A stretch of 45,422 nt of DNA from Sulfurimonas sp. (GTDB taxonomy: Bacteria > Campylobacterota > Campylobacteria > Campylobacterales > Sulfurimonadaceae): contig JALSLJ010000073.1 of assembly GCA_026988315.1 (NCBI GenBank), positions 1 through 45,422 of the forward strand, in the 5' to 3' direction. Positions within the stretch are counted from its first letter, which is position 1. Each line of letters opens with the position of its first letter. Below are positions 9,558 to 17,152 of this stretch, one piece after another. The notes under the pieces were generated by a model. The model did not search any database. It was not told the DNA's origin and worked only from the letters and a program-made list of their open reading frames with translations. Both the position numbers and the translations under genes were made by a program.

Positions 9558-11360
9558 TTAGTTATAAATATTTTTAATAGTTTTAGCGTCTTTTAGGCTT
9601 AAAACAGAATTTAATTCTACAATATCTAATCTTTTAATGGCTTCAAAAGTTCCAAAATGATTAAGTAATTTTTTAATTTTAGCTGGCGATATGCCGTTAA
9701 GTGATAAAAGTTTGCTCTCTTTGTCAAGCTTAAGTTTTGTTTTTTTATGAAATGTGATTGCACTTCTGTGTGCTTCGTCTCTCAAATTTTGCGTCCACTG
9801 GAGTCTTTTGTCAGTTGGTTTTAGTTTGAAACTTTCATCTTTTGTATGGATAATATCATTAGCTTTTCCTTTGGCTCTATGTGACTTCGCATCAATCTTT
9901 TCTTTTGAAATTGCTATTACATCTATAAAAACACCACAAGAATCTAATATCTCAGATGCTAGTTTTAAGAGTGTAGTTCCACCATCAATTATCCATAAGT
10001 CTGGTGGTGAATTTTTAGAAAAACTCTCAACTCTTCTTGTAAGGGTTTCTCTCATTTGAGCATATTCATCTTTAGCTTTGAGATGATAGGTTCGGTAGCT
10101 TTTTTTATCAAACTGTGAATTTTCATACACAATCATAGCCCCAACTGTAGCAACTCCTGCCATATGTGAATTATCAAACACTTCAACTCTGCGAGGGGTT
10201 CTTTGCAAAGATAGAAGTTCTTTAACCTCTTCAAATAATTTACTTAAATCCTCTTTTTTATCCCTTTTTAGTAGCTCTTGAGCATTTAAAATTGCTAAAT
10301 CAATAAGCTGTTTTTTATTTCCGATTTTTGGTACTTTTATGTGAGCTTTTTTCTCAAAAACCATACTTAAATGATTTTCTATTATCTCTAAGCCATCAAA
10401 ATTTGAAGCAACTAAAATAGGGGCGATGATAGGTGGTTTTTCATCTGCATAAAAATTTATTAAAACTCTTTGGTAGAGTTCACTCTCATCATAACCCTCA
10501 TTAAGTTGTATAAAATCGTGTGATGAAGAGATTATTTTTCCATGACGCATAAATATTCTCACAACAACAGCTCTTTTTTCACTTTTAGTTATGGCAAAAA
10601 TATCATAGTTCTCATCACTAGCAAGATCAATTTCACTCTTAATCTCAGAACGATTGATTCGCTCCATTCTGTCTCGAATCTCACCCGCCTCTTCAAAGCG
10701 GAGTTCCTCAGCATAAAACTCCATTTTTTGTGTTAGTTTAGATATGAGAAGTTTTTTATTTTGAATCAACTCCTGTGCTAAATCTAACTCTTTTGTATAT
10801 GTTGTATCTGACACTTCTAGCTCACATGGGCCAAGACATTTATCTATCTGGTAGTAAAGGCAGAGTTTTTTTGATTGTAAACACCCTTTTTTTTGTACAA
10901 GTTTACAAATCTCATAAATGGAGTCTAAAATATCTCTTGCCCCAACTGAGTAAGGGCCAAAATATGTAATATCTGAGCTTTTTATAATTTTTCTGGTTAT
11001 CTCAGGTCGAGGATACTTTTGTCCATTGTCTATATAAATGTAAGGGTATGTTTTATCATCTCGAAGCAAAATATTGTATTTCGGATGTAACTGTTTTATG
11101 AGAGAGTTTTCTAAAATAAGTGCATCGTGTTCAGAGTTTACCACTATGTAGTTCATAGAAATTGTCTCACTTATCATTTTTCTAATTCGTACAGAAAGAT
11201 TTGAGTTAGGCTTTAGTTTTGGAGTGAAATTAAAATAGCTCTTTACACGATAGGATAATTTTTTCGCTTTTCCTATATAAAGAAGATGTCCATCTTTGTC
11301 AAAGTACTGATATATTCCAGCAGAGTTAGGGAGTTGTTTTATGGTTTGTTCAAGGGTCAT
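9558..11360 (-). CDS. uvrC: UvrABC system protein C (excinuclease subunit)
   Basis: UvrC makes the dual incisions in nucleotide excision repair after UvrA and UvrB locate the lesion. The 600-residue protein has the complete layout: an N-terminal GIY-YIG nuclease (SAGIYQYF ... [14 protein letters not shown]), a UVR motif for UvrB contact near 205-235 ([15 protein letters not shown]), the RNase H-like second nuclease ([19 protein letters not shown]) and a C-terminal helix-hairpin-helix region ([20 protein letters not shown]). The start ATG is followed at once by a typical [14 protein letters not shown]. It lies between the DUF721 gene and the PAS operon on the same strand, with gaps of about 60-70 bases that can hold separate promoters. 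No abnormality. Confidence 0.97.
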   Translation of the reverse strand: MTLEQTIKQLPNSAGIYQYFDKDGHLLYIGKAKKLSYRVKSYFNFTPKLKPNSNLSVRIRKMISETISMNYIVVNSEHDALILENSLIKQLHPKYNILLRDDKTYPYIYIDNGQKYPRPEITRKIIKSSDITYFGPYSVGARDILDSIYEICKLVQKKGCLQSKKLCLYYQIDKCLGPCELEVSDTTYTKELDLAQELIQNKKLLISKLTQKMEFYAEELRFEEAGEIRDRMERINRSEIKSEIDLASDENYDIFAITKSEKRAVVVRIFMRHGKIISSSHDFIQLNEGYDESELYQRVLINFYADEKPPIIAPILVASNFDGLEIIENHLSMVFEKKAHIKVPKIGNKKQLIDLAILNAQELLKRDKKEDLSKLFEEVKELLSLQRTPRRVEVFDNSHMAGVATVGAMIVYENSQFDKKSYRTYHLKAKDEYAQMRETLTRRVESFSKNSPPDLWIIDGGTTLLKLASEILDSCGVFIDVIAISKEKIDAKSHRAKGKANDIIHTKDESFKLKPTDKRLQWTQNLRDEAHRSAITFHKKTKLKLDKESKLLSLNGISPAKIKKLLNHFGTFEAIKRLDIVELNSVLSLKDAKTIKNIYN

Positions 11361-11421
11361 CTTTTAACTTTTACTTTGGTATTTAAGTCCTGAGTTAATT
11401 ATAGCTCTTTTCTCTCTCGAT

Positions 11422-11862
11422 TTAACTTTTTTTTGCTTTAATTATCTCTCTTATACTCTTAACAAGGCTGTTTAGCTTCGAATTCTGGATGTTTACACTA
11501 AAATCACCTGAGGAGCGTTCTTTGTATCTTAACTCTTTTTTTTCTATTGTTTGAAGTTTTTTGTTTGGAGTATGGGTTACAAATGCTTTTATATCATCGA
11601 TAACAGTTTCACTACATTCTTGCGGTCTTGCAAAATTTAAAGCACTTTTAATACTTTGTATATTATTATCAAACTCTTGTTTACCAGCAGGATGATTAAG
11701 TACAAAAAATAGAGTATCGTTTTTTATATATGCGAACTTTATCATCTTTTGTAACGCTGGCGTAAATATACTTTGTATTTTTTTAATACATTTATATTTA
11801 GATAGTTTAGAAAATTGAGGCTTGTTTTGAATACTTTTAATAATTTGACTAGCGTTTTTCAT
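11422..11862 (-). CDS. DUF721 / DciA-like protein
   Basis: A 146-residue basic protein resembling the DUF721 family, whose best-known member DciA helps load the replicative helicase. The domain spans about residues 20-95, with the typical pattern of a strand pair (KNDTLFFVLNHPAGKQEF) followed by a helix. The C-terminal part is charged. Identification is moderate because DUF721 proteins are weakly conserved. The start is unusual: a TATAAT box on this strand at 11869-11874 ends six bases before the ATG, and there is no Shine-Dalgarno sequence, so the message may be leaderless. The first 36 bases overlap head-to-head with the start of the lipoprotein gene on the other strand. Confidence 0.65.
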   Translation of the reverse strand: MKNASQIIKSIQNKPQFSKLSKYKCIKKIQSIFTPALQKMIKFAYIKNDTLFFVLNHPAGKQEFDNNIQSIKSALNFARPQECSETVIDDIKAFVTHTPNKKLQTIEKKELRYKERSSGDFSVNIQNSKLNSLVKSIREIIKAKKS

Positions 11863-12015
11863 CTAGCAATTATAGCGATGTTTTTGTTAAGTTTGAGTGG
11901 TTGTGGCTATAAAAAAGCACCATACTATATAGATGAACCAGTGATGGGTGATGAAAATGTGGAATTTATTTTAAAAAAACCAACAAAAAAGAATGATGAA
12001 AATAATGCGTTATGA
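11827..12015 (+). CDS. Small lipoprotein (LptM-like)
   Basis: A 62-residue protein with an N-terminal hydrophobic segment and a good lipobox, LSLSGC, with the acylated Cys at 26. The short hydrophilic tail begins GYKKAPYYIDEP, which resembles the small LptM/YifL lipoproteins (GCGxKxPxY pattern) that assist LptD maturation. I chose the TTG at 11827 because GAGG lies six bases upstream; the reading frame is also open to 11815. It is the first gene of the plus-strand run into nadB, which it overlaps. The 5' end overlaps the start of the DUF721 gene, so its promoter must lie inside that gene (TATATT at 11793-11798 is a candidate). LptD is encoded about 10 kb away. Homology to LptM is suggestive only. 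Confidence 0.6.
   Translation: MNTFNNLTSVFHLAIIAMFLLSLSGCGYKKAPYYIDEPVMGDENVEFILKKPTKKNDENNAL
11869..11874 (-). promoter_or_regulatory. -10 box placed for a leaderless DUF721 transcript
   Basis: On the minus strand the order is TATAAT, six bases, then the ATG of the DUF721 gene. Transcription from this box would begin at or next to the A of the start codon. The box lies inside the coding region of the facing lipoprotein gene. Confidence 0.4.
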
Positions 12016-13450
12016 TGTAATTATAATTGGTGCTGGAGTAGCTGGGCTTTATGCTGCAATGCACCTTCCAAAAGATAAAAAAGTGCTTATTATAAATAAG
12101 CGTGAAACCTTTAAGTGTAATAGCTTTTATGCTCAAGGTGGAGTTGCACTTGCTGTAGATAAAGAGGATGTTTCTGCGCACATAAAAGATACGCTTGATG
12201 CGGGTGATGGGCTTTGCAGTGAAGATGCGGTGGATGTTTTAAGTAAAAACTCCAGAGAGGTTATAGATGAGCTTATTGAGCGTGGCTTTCTTTTTGATAG
12301 TGATGATGATGGTAATCTACTTTATACAAAAGAAGCGGCACACTCAAGAGAGAGAATTTTGCATGCTGGCGGGGATGCAACTGGGCGATATATGCACTAC
12401 TTTTTACTCTCGCAAAACCCACATCCAATGCTTACAGATGCAAGAGTGGTTGACCTGCTTATCAAAGATGGGGAGTGCTATGGGGTGACTGTTCTTGACC
12501 ATAGAGCAAGTAGAAATATTTATGCAAAAGATGTCATCATAGCGAGTGGGGGTGTTGGCTCATTGTTTGAGTTTCATACAAATGCACCGTGCATAAGTGC
12601 AGATATGCAGGGTCTTTGTGTTTTAAAAGGGATAGAGTTGGAGCGAATGGAGATGATGCAGTTTCATCCAACTGTCTATGTTAACAGCGACTATGCCCAA
12701 AAACAGCTCCTTACAGAAGCTCTCAGAGGTGAGGGTGCTACTATAGAAGATGAGAGTGGAAGAAGATTTTTGTTTGATTATGATGATCGGGGAGAACTTG
12801 CATCTCGTGACATCGTGAGCAAGGCGATATATGATCATAGTAAAAAAACAGGGATGAAGGTGTACCTCTCATTTGCAAATTTTGAATATCAGTATTTCAC
12901 AAAGCGATTTCCAAATATATTTGAAAATTTACAACTTTTAGGCTTTAATGTTCCATATGAAAGAGTTCCTATCTCTCCTGCTTTTCATTATGCAATCGGC
13001 GGGATTAAAAGTGATTTAGACGGAAGTGTGCCAAATGTAAAATCTCTTTATGCCATTGGCGAAGTAGCATCTACGAAAGTTCATGGTGCAAATAGACTTG
13101 CATCAAACTCTCTTTTAGAGGGTTTAGTTTTTGCAAAAAAAGCAGTTGAAAAGATTTTAAGGAGCCAAACATCCAAAGAGTTTGTAGAGTTTGAGGTGAG
13201 TGATGAGGTGATGAGTCTTAAAGATGATAAATTAAAAAAGAACCTTCTTCGTAAAATAATGTGGGATAATGTCTCGATAGTTCGTACAAAAGATGGGTTA
13301 AATGATGCTTTATCACAAATTAATGACATTCTTAAAGAAAAAATTGGTAAACTTTTGAAGTTTCGTTTACTAACGGCAAAAGAGATTGTTCTTGCAGCTC
13401 TAGCTCGTGAAGAATCGATTGGCGTACATTTTATAAAAAAAGGACAATAA
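11993..13450 (+). CDS. nadB: L-aspartate oxidase
   Basis: NadB oxidises L-aspartate to iminoaspartate, the first step of de novo NAD synthesis, using FAD and either oxygen or fumarate. The protein (up to 485 residues) has the N-terminal FAD-binding motif YDVIIIGAGVAGLYAA and the flavoprotein motifs NSFYAQGGVALAV, HAGGDATGRYMH, MMQFHPTVYV, LLTEALRGEGA and HGANRLASNSLLEGLVFA shared with succinate dehydrogenase and fumarate reductase flavoproteins. Its length and the small C-terminal helical domain fit NadB rather than SdhA/FrdA. ATGs at 11993, 11996 and 12005 are all possible starts; none has a strong binding site, and translation may be coupled to the overlapping lipoprotein gene. The stop overlaps the nhaD start (TAATG). 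NadA and NadC are not in the window. Confidence 0.95.
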   Translation: MMKIMRYDVIIIGAGVAGLYAAMHLPKDKKVLIINKRETFKCNSFYAQGGVALAVDKEDVSAHIKDTLDAGDGLCSEDAVDVLSKNSREVIDELIERGFLFDSDDDGNLLYTKEAAHSRERILHAGGDATGRYMHYFLLSQNPHPMLTDARVVDLLIKDGECYGVTVLDHRASRNIYAKDVIIASGGVGSLFEFHTNAPCISADMQGLCVLKGIELERMEMMQFHPTVYVNSDYAQKQLLTEALRGEGATIEDESGRRFLFDYDDRGELASRDIVSKAIYDHSKKTGMKVYLSFANFEYQYFTKRFPNIFENLQLLGFNVPYERVPISPAFHYAIGGIKSDLDGSVPNVKSLYAIGEVASTKVHGANRLASNSLLEGLVFAKKAVEKILRSQTSKEFVEFEVSDEVMSLKDDKLKKNLLRKIMWDNVSIVRTKDGLNDALSQINDILKEKIGKLLKFRLLTAKEIVLAALAREESIGVHFIKKGQ

Positions 13451-14829
13451 TGATAAAATTATTGATATTAATGTTAGGTTTTAGCTTAGCATTTGGAAGC
13501 TCTGGTGCTCAAGGTGGAGAAAATCTTCATGACTTAACATTTACATGGGTTGGAATACTCTCATTAATTGTATTTGTTATTGGCTACTATTTTATTGCAA
13601 CTGAAGAAAAATATGAGATAAACAAGGCGAAACCAGCGTTGTTTACTGGTACTTTTATGTTTATGCTTATTGGGATTTATTATTCTATCAATGGACTTAA
13701 TCCCGATCCTCTCCATGATGAACTAGAGATTTTGATACTTGAAATAGCGGAAATATTTTTCTTCTTGCTTGTTGCTATGACTTTTATAGAAACACTTATA
13801 GAGAGAGGTGTTTTTGATTTGATGAAATTCAAGCTTGTTTCAAAGGGGTACAGCTATAAAAAACTTTTTTGGCTAACAGGACTTTTGGCATTTTTTATAT
13901 CCCCGATTGCGGATAACTTGACAACAGCACTTATACTCTCAACAGTCCTCTTTACTATTGATAAGAAAAATATCTCTTTTTTGGTTCCAGGAGCGATTAA
14001 TATAGTAGTTTCGGCTAATGCTGGTGGTGCTTGGAGTCCTTTTGGTGATATCACAACGCTAATGGCATGGACAGCAGGCAAAGGAGAGTTTTTGGACTTT
14101 TTATTTTTGTTTCCAGCGTCTATTACAGGGTGGCTGGTAACAGCATTTTTGCTTTCGAGATATGTTCCTGATGGAGAGCCTGCATTTGATGCTACGAAAG
14201 AGAAAAAGCCAGTTGTTTTAGATGGTGGTATGTCAGTAGCTTATTTGGGCGTTGGAACAATAGCTATGGCTGTTCTTGGGCACCAGTTCTTTCACTTTCC
14301 AGCTATGTGGGGAATGATGTTTGGTCTTGCTATATTGAAGCTTTATTCTTATAGACTTAAAGCAACTGGTCGCCAAAGTTTTGATATTTTTGTAAATATG
14401 GAAAAAGTAGAGAATGATACGCTTCTTTTCTTCTTTGGTATCTTATCAGCAGTTGGTGCATTGCATTATCTAGGATTTTTAAATTATATACACGATCTTT
14501 ACGCCTTAATTGGTCCAACAGCTGCAAATATTGGTGTTGGGTTTTTATCTGCAGTAATAGATAATGTACCTGTAATGAGTGCTATTTTAAAATCATCTCC
14601 AGAGATGGGTTTATCTCAATGGATGCTTGTGACACTTACAGCAGGTGTTGGCGGTTCTTTAATAGCCTTTGGTTCCGCTGCTGGTGTTGGTGTTATGGGA
14701 AGACTAAAAGGTATTTATACATTTGGTTCTCATATGAAACTTGCATGGACAATCCTTATTGGGTATATTGCTTCTGTTTGTGTTTGGTATCTTCAGTTTG
14801 AAGTTTTAGGTTTTTATATCTCACATTAA
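13450..14829 (+). CDS. nhaD: Na+/H+ antiporter, NhaD family
   Basis: This inner-membrane antiporter exports Na+ (or Li+) in exchange for protons and helps with salt and pH homeostasis, as expected of a marine bacterium. It has 459 residues. A cleavable-looking N-terminal segment (ILMLGFSLAFGSSGA) is followed by about eleven to twelve hydrophobic helices. Characteristic segments are FFISPIADNLTTALILS, AGGAWSPFGDITTLMAW and IDNVPVMSAIL, the last two containing polar residues typical of ion-transporter (IT superfamily) re-entrant sites. It is translationally coupled to nadB through a one-base overlap, although no metabolic link is evident. Length and motifs match NhaD rather than NhaB or ArsB. 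Confidence 0.88.
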   Translation: MIKLLILMLGFSLAFGSSGAQGGENLHDLTFTWVGILSLIVFVIGYYFIATEEKYEINKAKPALFTGTFMFMLIGIYYSINGLNPDPLHDELEILILEIAEIFFFLLVAMTFIETLIERGVFDLMKFKLVSKGYSYKKLFWLTGLLAFFISPIADNLTTALILSTVLFTIDKKNISFLVPGAINIVVSANAGGAWSPFGDITTLMAWTAGKGEFLDFLFLFPASITGWLVTAFLLSRYVPDGEPAFDATKEKKPVVLDGGMSVAYLGVGTIAMAVLGHQFFHFPAMWGMMFGLAILKLYSYRLKATGRQSFDIFVNMEKVENDTLLFFFGILSAVGALHYLGFLNYIHDLYALIGPTAANIGVGFLSAVIDNVPVMSAILKSSPEMGLSQWMLVTLTAGVGGSLIAFGSAAGVGVMGRLKGIYTFGSHMKLAWTILIGYIASVCVWYLQFEVLGFYISH

Positions 14830-14844
14830 TCTAACTTATTGTAT

Positions 14845-14893
14845 CCTTTCAAAATAAGAAAGGGTGCAATCCCTCTTCAAGCCTAATTCAGGC
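14845..14893 (+). promoter_or_regulatory. Structured leader upstream of guaA (two exclusive hairpins plus a third)
   Basis: CCTTTC at 14845-14850 can pair with GAAAGG at 14858-14863. The overlapping AGGG at 14861-14864 can instead pair with CCCT at 14871-14874. A third hairpin, GCCT/AGGC, lies at 14881-14893. In addition GTGC in the second loop region can pair with GCAC at 14892-14895. Mutually exclusive pairing within the 96-base gap before guaA suggests an attenuator or a small regulatory RNA element. I do not recognise a described riboswitch class. The 3' end of the nhaD transcript could also explain the first hairpin. Confidence 0.4.
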
Positions 14894-14925
14894 ACTAGAA
14901 AACACTTTTATTAAAGGCATTTATA

Positions 14926-16464
14926 ATGACAAATGTTAGTATCATAGTTTTAGATTTCGGTTCTCAATATACCCAACTTATAGCTCGTCGTCTTCGTGAA
15001 GACAAAACCTATTGTGAAATTCTCCCATACCACACTTCTGTAGAAGAGATTCAAGCAAAAAATCCTCAAGGTATTATCCTTAGTGGTGGTCCATCTTCTG
15101 TTTACAACAAAGATGCTTATGAAGTTGATAAGGGTGTTTACGATATGGGTCTTCCAATTCTTGGAATCTGTTATGGTATGCAAAGAATTGCAGTAGATTT
15201 TGGGGGAAGTGTTATCCGTTCTGACCATCATGAATATGGAAAAGCTGAATTAAAAATTGAGACAAATTCTCCGCTATTGGCTGATTGTGATAATAATCGT
15301 ATTGTTTGGATGAGTCATAGTGATAAGGTAGATGTTCTGCCAGAAGGCTTTGCCCCAATCGCTACATCTGCTAACTCTCCTTATGCAGCTATTGCAAATG
15401 AAGAGAAGCGTGTGTATGCGATGCAGTACCATCCAGAGGTGCAACATTCAGAAGAGGGCTACTTAATGCTTCGTAATTTTGCAAGAAATATTTGTGGTGT
15501 TACTGAGAAATGGAAAATGGAGCACTTCTTAAAAGAACAAATCAAAATGATCCGTGAAAAAGTTGGTGATGGCAAGGTTCTTTGTGGATTAAGTGGTGGA
15601 GTTGATAGCTCTGTTGTTGCGGCTATGCTTTATGAAGCGATTGGTGATCAGCTTATCCCTGTCTTTGTTGATAATGGACTCTTGCGTAAAGGTGAGCGTG
15701 AGCAGGTTGAGCAAGTTTTCAAAGTAAACTTAAAAACACCTTTGATTACTGTAGATGCTGTTGATAATTTCTTAGGAAAACTACAAGGGGTAAGTGACCC
15801 TGAGCAAAAGCGTAAAATCATCGGGCATACTTTTATAGAAGAGTTTGAAAAAGAGGCTAAAAAGCATGATGGCATCAAGTTTTTAGCTCAAGGTACTCTT
15901 TATCCTGATGTTATTGAGTCTATCTCTGTAAATGGCCCATCAGAAGTAATTAAGTCTCATCACAATGTTGGTGGTCTTCCTGATTGGATGGATTTTGAGC
16001 TTATTGAGCCTTTAAGAGAGTTATTTAAAGATGAAGTTCGTAAAATTGGTTTGGAACTTGGACTTCCAGAGGGTATGATTAACCGTCATCCATTCCCTGG
16101 ACCAGGACTTGCAATTAGAATCATGGGTGATGTGAATGTCCCTGACTTAACAATTCTTCGTGAAGCGGATGTTATTTTACTTGATGAGTTAAAAGCGAGT
16201 GGATACTATGCTAAAACTTGGCAAGCATTTGCAGTACTTTTAAATGTAAAATCTGTCGGTGTTATGGGTGATAACCGCACTTACGACAATACTGTTTGTG
16301 TCAGAGTTGTTGAAGCAGTTGATGGGATGACAGCAACATTTGCTCACCTTCCACATGATTTGTTAGAGAGAATTTCAAGAAGAATTATCAATGAAGTTGA
16401 TGGGATAAACAGAGTTGTTTACGATATATCTTCTAAACCTCCTGCTACAATAGAGTGGGAATAA
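14926..16464 (+). CDS. guaA: GMP synthase (glutamine-hydrolysing)
   Basis: GuaA converts XMP to GMP using ATP and glutamine, the last step of guanine nucleotide synthesis. The 512-residue protein has an N-terminal class I glutamine amidotransferase domain with the triad Cys82 (GICYGMQ), His169 and Glu171 (QYHPEV), then an ATP-pyrophosphatase domain with the PP-loop SGGVDSS at 223-229, then the dimerisation domain ending PPATIEWE, the standard C-terminus of the family. The start follows a structured 96-base leader. purD, another purine gene, lies 5 kb downstream but in a separate unit. No irregularity. Confidence 0.97.
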   Translation: MTNVSIIVLDFGSQYTQLIARRLREDKTYCEILPYHTSVEEIQAKNPQGIILSGGPSSVYNKDAYEVDKGVYDMGLPILGICYGMQRIAVDFGGSVIRSDHHEYGKAELKIETNSPLLADCDNNRIVWMSHSDKVDVLPEGFAPIATSANSPYAAIANEEKRVYAMQYHPEVQHSEEGYLMLRNFARNICGVTEKWKMEHFLKEQIKMIREKVGDGKVLCGLSGGVDSSVVAAMLYEAIGDQLIPVFVDNGLLRKGEREQVEQVFKVNLKTPLITVDAVDNFLGKLQGVSDPEQKRKIIGHTFIEEFEKEAKKHDGIKFLAQGTLYPDVIESISVNGPSEVIKSHHNVGGLPDWMDFELIEPLRELFKDEVRKIGLELGLPEGMINRHPFPGPGLAIRIMGDVNVPDLTILREADVILLDELKASGYYAKTWQAFAVLLNVKSVGVMGDNRTYDNTVCVRVVEAVDGMTATFAHLPHDLLERISRRIINEVDGINRVVYDISSKPPATIEWE

Positions 16465-16472
16465 AATTACAT

Positions 16473-16497
16473 ACAGCTCTTAACGATTGAGAGTTGT
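16473..16497 (+). other. Hairpin between guaA and hemD
   Basis: ACAGCTCT (16473-16480) and AGAGTTGT (16490-16497) form eight pairs with one G-U and a nine-base loop, just after the guaA stop. No T-run follows, so it may stabilise the guaA mRNA end or tune hemD expression rather than terminate. Confidence 0.4.
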
Positions 16498-16516
16498 GTG
16501 TGATGTAAGGGAAACA

Positions 16517-17152
16517 ATGTCTATTCCAATTTACCTTTTCTCAATCTCCTCACATCCAGATGCAATTAGCATCAACTCCCTGTCGGTTAATTTTTTAAAA
16601 CCAGAGATTAACTTTTCAAACTACGACCACCTAATAATCACATCCAAACAAACAAGCGAAGCTTTAAAACAATATGATTCGAGTGAGTACTTAGAAAAAG
16701 AGGCACTTTGTATTTCAAAACAATCTGCTCTCTCCTATAAAGCACTTGGTGGTAAGGTTTTAGATATTGGCGGTGGCTATGGAGATAATTTAGAATCTAA
16801 AATTAGAGCGTTCCCTAAAGAGATAAAATGGCTGTACTTAAGAGCGAAGGTTGTGGCATCTGATTTTGTGAAAAAGTGTCAAGATGATGGTTATGATATA
16901 CAAGAGGCTATTGTGTATTCTAGTGATTGTTCACAAGCTATCTTGGATGTAGAGCTTGAAGATGAATCTATCTTGATTTTTACATCCCCATCAAGTTTAA
17001 AATGTTTTTTAAGCACACATACCATAAACCCTAAGTCCAAAGTGATAGTGATTGGAACAACAACTGCTAAAGCTGTACCAGAGACAATAGAGTACCATAT
17101 CTCAAAAGAGACAACTATTGATAGTTGTATGGAGTTAGCACAAAAATTATGA
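16517..17152 (+). CDS. hemD: Uroporphyrinogen-III synthase
   Basis: HemD closes and flips ring D of hydroxymethylbilane to give uroporphyrinogen III, the branch point of heme and siroheme synthesis. The 211-residue protein has the family's two-lobed pattern and recognisable segments: FSNYDHLIITSKQTSEAL near the N-terminal lobe, EAIVYSS in the middle, SILIFTSPSSLKCFL, and KVIVIGTTTAKAV near the end. Sequence conservation in HemD is low, so this rests on motif order and length. The ATG at 16517 has AAGGGA upstream with good spacing, better than the TTG at 16487 in the same frame. The stop overlaps the start of the next gene (ATGA), so the two are translationally coupled. Confidence 0.85.
   Translation: MSIPIYLFSISSHPDAISINSLSVNFLKPEINFSNYDHLIITSKQTSEALKQYDSSEYLEKEALCISKQSALSYKALGGKVLDIGGGYGDNLESKIRAFPKEIKWLYLRAKVVASDFVKKCQDDGYDIQEAIVYSSDCSQAILDVELEDESILIFTSPSSLKCFLSTHTINPKSKVIVIGTTTAKAVPETIEYHISKETTIDSCMELAQKL

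Noticed and set aside
14845-14895. Known purine, preQ1 or ZTP riboswitch upstream of guaA
   Set aside because: The three-way junction of the purine class and the conserved bases of the others are not visible; left as an undefined structured leader.
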